Notes under the pieces: model-generated | The model's database searches: none | What the model was told of the DNA's origin: nothing | The model's input: the letters and a program-made list of their open reading frames with translations, nothing else | Made by a program: the position numbers and the translations under genes | In this document: in pieces, positions 62,001-64,000 of the stretch | How the letters are laid out: each line of letters begins with the position of its first letter | Position numbering within the stretch: the stretch's first letter is position 1 | Assembly (NCBI GenBank): GCA_965178125.1 | Contig: OZ237740.1 | Location: 744,001 to 808,000 of the forward strand | Reading direction: 5' to 3' | DNA from: Bilabrum cf. latius | Lineage: Eukaryota > Bigyra: Bicosoecida > Bigyra > Bicosoecida | Length of the DNA stretch: 64,000 nt

Positions 62001-63064
62001 TCTCGCAGATCGACGCCAATCTGCAGCAGGAGGGTAAGGGCAGCGGGCTGGGGCTCGCCATCACGGAGAGCATCGTCAAGCTGCACGGCGGGGCGGTCGG
62101 CTTCATGTCGGCCAAGGGTGTGGGGGCGATATTCTGGGGCTGGATCCGGTGCAGCACGCAATGGGAAGCACCGGGCAAACAGCTGTCTGGCCGCAATTTG
62201 GGCGCAGGAAGCGAGCACGTGTCTGAGGCAGATGAGGGCGGTCGGGACAGTCCCAGGGCACAAGGCTCCTAGCATCAAATCAGCCCCCCGGCAAAGAAGG
62301 CCATCCTAGGACCCAGGGCGGCTGACCCCTCCGCGGGCAAAGAGGGGTTTGCTGGTGCTGGGGGTTCGGCTGCTTCGGGTGCAAGGAGGGGGTCCCACAG
62401 AGGATCCCTCAAGCCGGCTCCGTTGATGCCCCGCCGCCTGCTGTGCGTGGACGACGAGCGGTCGAACCGGAGGCTGCTCGCCAGCGCCGTGCGCCGGCTG
62501 GGTATCAGCGAGGTGTATGAGGCCACAGACGGGATAGATGCCCTTGTGAAGCTGGGCGTGCCTCGCAGGCTGTGGGTGGGGTACAAGGGAGCCAAGGCAG
62601 GGGACGTCACCCCCCCGGGTGGGGTCACTGCGGGGAACAAGGACACAGGTTTGGCGGCGGGGGGTGCAGCTGGCAAGGGCAGAGCCGAGGTTCGTGGCAG
62701 TGCGCCCACGGCCGCCCAGGTGGCACCAATGCCGGAAGGTTTGCCCGCCGACGCGTCGTCGGGCTCCATCCCAGGCGATGTGGAGAACTTGCCACAGGTG
62801 AGGCTGGGACCTGGCGACGTCATTCTGATGGACTACAGCATGCCGCTCATGGGAGGCGCGCACTGCACTAGGAGCATACGATCAGATCCTCGGTATCGCG
62901 GTGTTCGTGTTATCGGCGTGACGGGCAATGTGCTGCTCGAAGATCAGCAGCGCCTGATATCGGCAGGTGCCGAACGCGTCCTGCCAAAGCCCGTCCTCCG
63001 AAGGACTCTGTAGGCCGCATTGATGTCTGCACCCGCTCGCCGACGGGCAGGAATCGCGATTTGA
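56045..63064 (+). CDS. Giant membrane hybrid histidine kinase with split ATPase domain
   Basis: The frame spans 2,339 codons across about 17 UAGs to TGA; the true 5' end is probably an unseen exon. At least eight hydrophobic segments precede residue 790. The DHp helix has the phospho-His in LLLHDTLSPLNALSLSL (His 810, codon 58472). The HATPase N box CLANYCSNALKFS (Asn 1217) is followed by roughly 700 residues of low-complexity insertion, including TG-dipeptide and Ser-rich tracts, before the G1 box WDDGAGIA (1968-1975) and G2 GKGSGLGLAI. A receiver domain starts LLCVDDE (Asp 2135), has MDYSMP with phospho-Asp 2263 and ends VLPKPV; it too carries an extra ~80 residues. It is probably an environmental sensor. 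Insertions this large in both catalytic modules are unusual. Confidence 0.88.
61670..61758. repeat. Coding Gly-Thr minisatellite
   Basis: Degenerate hexanucleotide repeats of the ggcactggaacc/acaggc type encode T-G-T-G runs inside the kinase insertion. Confidence 0.85.
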
Positions 63065-63559
63065 AAGGCCACAGTAGGTTACACTTTCTCAAGTGCAATT
63101 ACATTGCTATAAGCAAAAAAAAAAGAGAAATCCATCATCGCTTCACCTTCCAGCGCTGTCCAGGTAATCTTCCATTCGTTGCACCTCAAGCACTCCTTCG
63201 TTGACAAGTTGTTTAGCTCCTTCTGAATCAACGTACTGCTCCCTGAATCTGCTCTACACATAGAGCTTCATGGCTAGCCTGTCGTCTACGGTTCTGCATC
63301 GAGCTGCTGCCCTCAAGCAACGCCGGTACAGCGAGCAAATGGATCGTCTGACGGGAGTAGGGAGACGAATCATGCACAATGATTCTTTAAGTTATCAGTT
63401 GCCCCGTCGAATCATCTGCGTTTAGCAGAATTCTATTTGTACAAGACATACTTGTCGCGTTCATCTTCATTTCAAGAAGTGCACTCGTCATCATTTGATG
63501 AAGAATCGCCGATTGTGCAGATGGCTTTTCCTCGCGTACAGTGCAAACCATAACAGGTC
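63065..63559. other. Intergenic region
   Basis: Contains an A-run near 63115-63124 shortly after the kinase stop (possible 3' end signals), and no supported gene before the ankyrin ORF. Confidence 0.45.
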
Positions 63560-64000
63560 ATGGACTATGGTAGCGGTTTCGGGGATATATTGCATCATGC
63601 AGATTCCCAGAAGTTGCGACATTTGTGCTAGGTTGCTCCCCTTGCGACAGCAGAGATGCTGAACTTCCACCGCTACGGGACACTGCAACAGTCTAGCTTT
63701 CACTTGTTAGCCCGGGCTGAATCTCTTGGGGATGAGAAACTAGTGGCGATTGAGTCTGCTAGGGCTGGATTTGGCGTTCCTGTTGGTCTAGATGCCACAG
63801 GGAGATCACCCTTGCACGATGCTGTGGAGGCTTGCTCCCACAGAGTTGTAGACGCGCTTCTAGACGCCGGGGCTGAGCCAGACTTGACAAGCGATGGTTG
63901 CGGATGCAGTTGCTTATACTTGGCGGTGCGTCGGGGAGATACAAGCGTGGTGGCGTCGTTGCTAAGGAACGGGGCAACCGCAGACTTCAGCAGCGACTCT
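63560..64000 (+). CDS. Ankyrin-repeat protein (truncated by window end)
   Basis: An open frame from ATG 63560-63562 (MDYGSGFGDILHHADSQKLR) to the window end, with one UAG (Gln). At least two ankyrin repeats are clear: DATGRSPLHDAVEACSHRVV DALLDAGAEPDL and CSCLYLAVRRGDTSVVASLL RNGATADF. The preceding taacag contains an in-frame TAA, so translation starts here unless an intron lies just upstream. Ankyrin repeats mediate protein-protein contacts; the full domain architecture is outside the window. Confidence 0.75.

Noticed and set aside
5280-63064. UAG as leucine instead of glutamine
   Set aside because: Four conserved sites demand Gln (IIQDK, QDI, EVLKQL, HQGV); none favours Leu.

Overview
The window comes from the nuclear genome of a microbial eukaryote (protist or fungus-like). 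It is GC-rich, gene-dense and has few introns. Its genes include RPL17/uL22, the 26S proteasome ATPase Rpt4, a transportin-type importin, PDS5, a PurK-PurE (ADE2-type) purine enzyme and a giant hybrid histidine kinase. The main result is a non-standard genetic code: UAG is read as glutamine, and only UAA and UGA terminate. At four conserved sites UAG falls exactly on a family-conserved Gln: the IIQDK motif of PurK, QDIR of transportin, EVLKQL of Rpt4 and HQGV of the SpoU methyltransferase. None of the roughly 20 gene ends I could place uses UAG. Without this code almost every gene looks broken into pieces. The code matches NCBI table 15, but the lineage cannot be named from the sequence.

Region by region: 1-5222 is an AT-rich mobile or viral-type element. 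It holds a tRNA-like sequence, a 932-aa primase-polymerase/UL9-like helicase, two small genes, six 58-bp palindromes and a hairpin-like right end. It uses the host's UAG=Gln code. 5280-7355 is PurK-PurE. 7457-12979 holds two head-to-tail copies of a ~2.76-kb element with 33-bp terminal inverted repeats and AAAAT flanks. 13075-14210 is a C2H2 zinc-finger gene. 14464-16512 is a secreted APS-kinase-like protein, and 16886-17718 is RPL17. 18099-29263 carries three large disordered or membrane proteins of unknown role. 30055-32204 is a coiled-coil protein. 32293-35307 is transportin, divergently paired with Rpt4 (35424-36796). 36927-38546 is an organellar-type SpoU rRNA methylase, 38807-44567 is PDS5 and 44756-48649 is unknown. 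49247-55702 holds two secreted beta-helix glycosidase-like proteins. 56045-63064 is the hybrid histidine kinase. From 63560 an ankyrin-repeat gene runs off the window.

The host genes are housekeeping (translation, proteasome, nuclear import, cohesion, purine synthesis) plus secreted polysaccharide-active proteins next to a membrane sensor kinase. Where introns could be placed they are short (91-332 nt), start GTGAG or GTAAG, and lie near the 5' end of the gene. Several starts (18099-19319, 26180-29263 and the kinase) remain uncertain because a first exon or an intron is probably missing.
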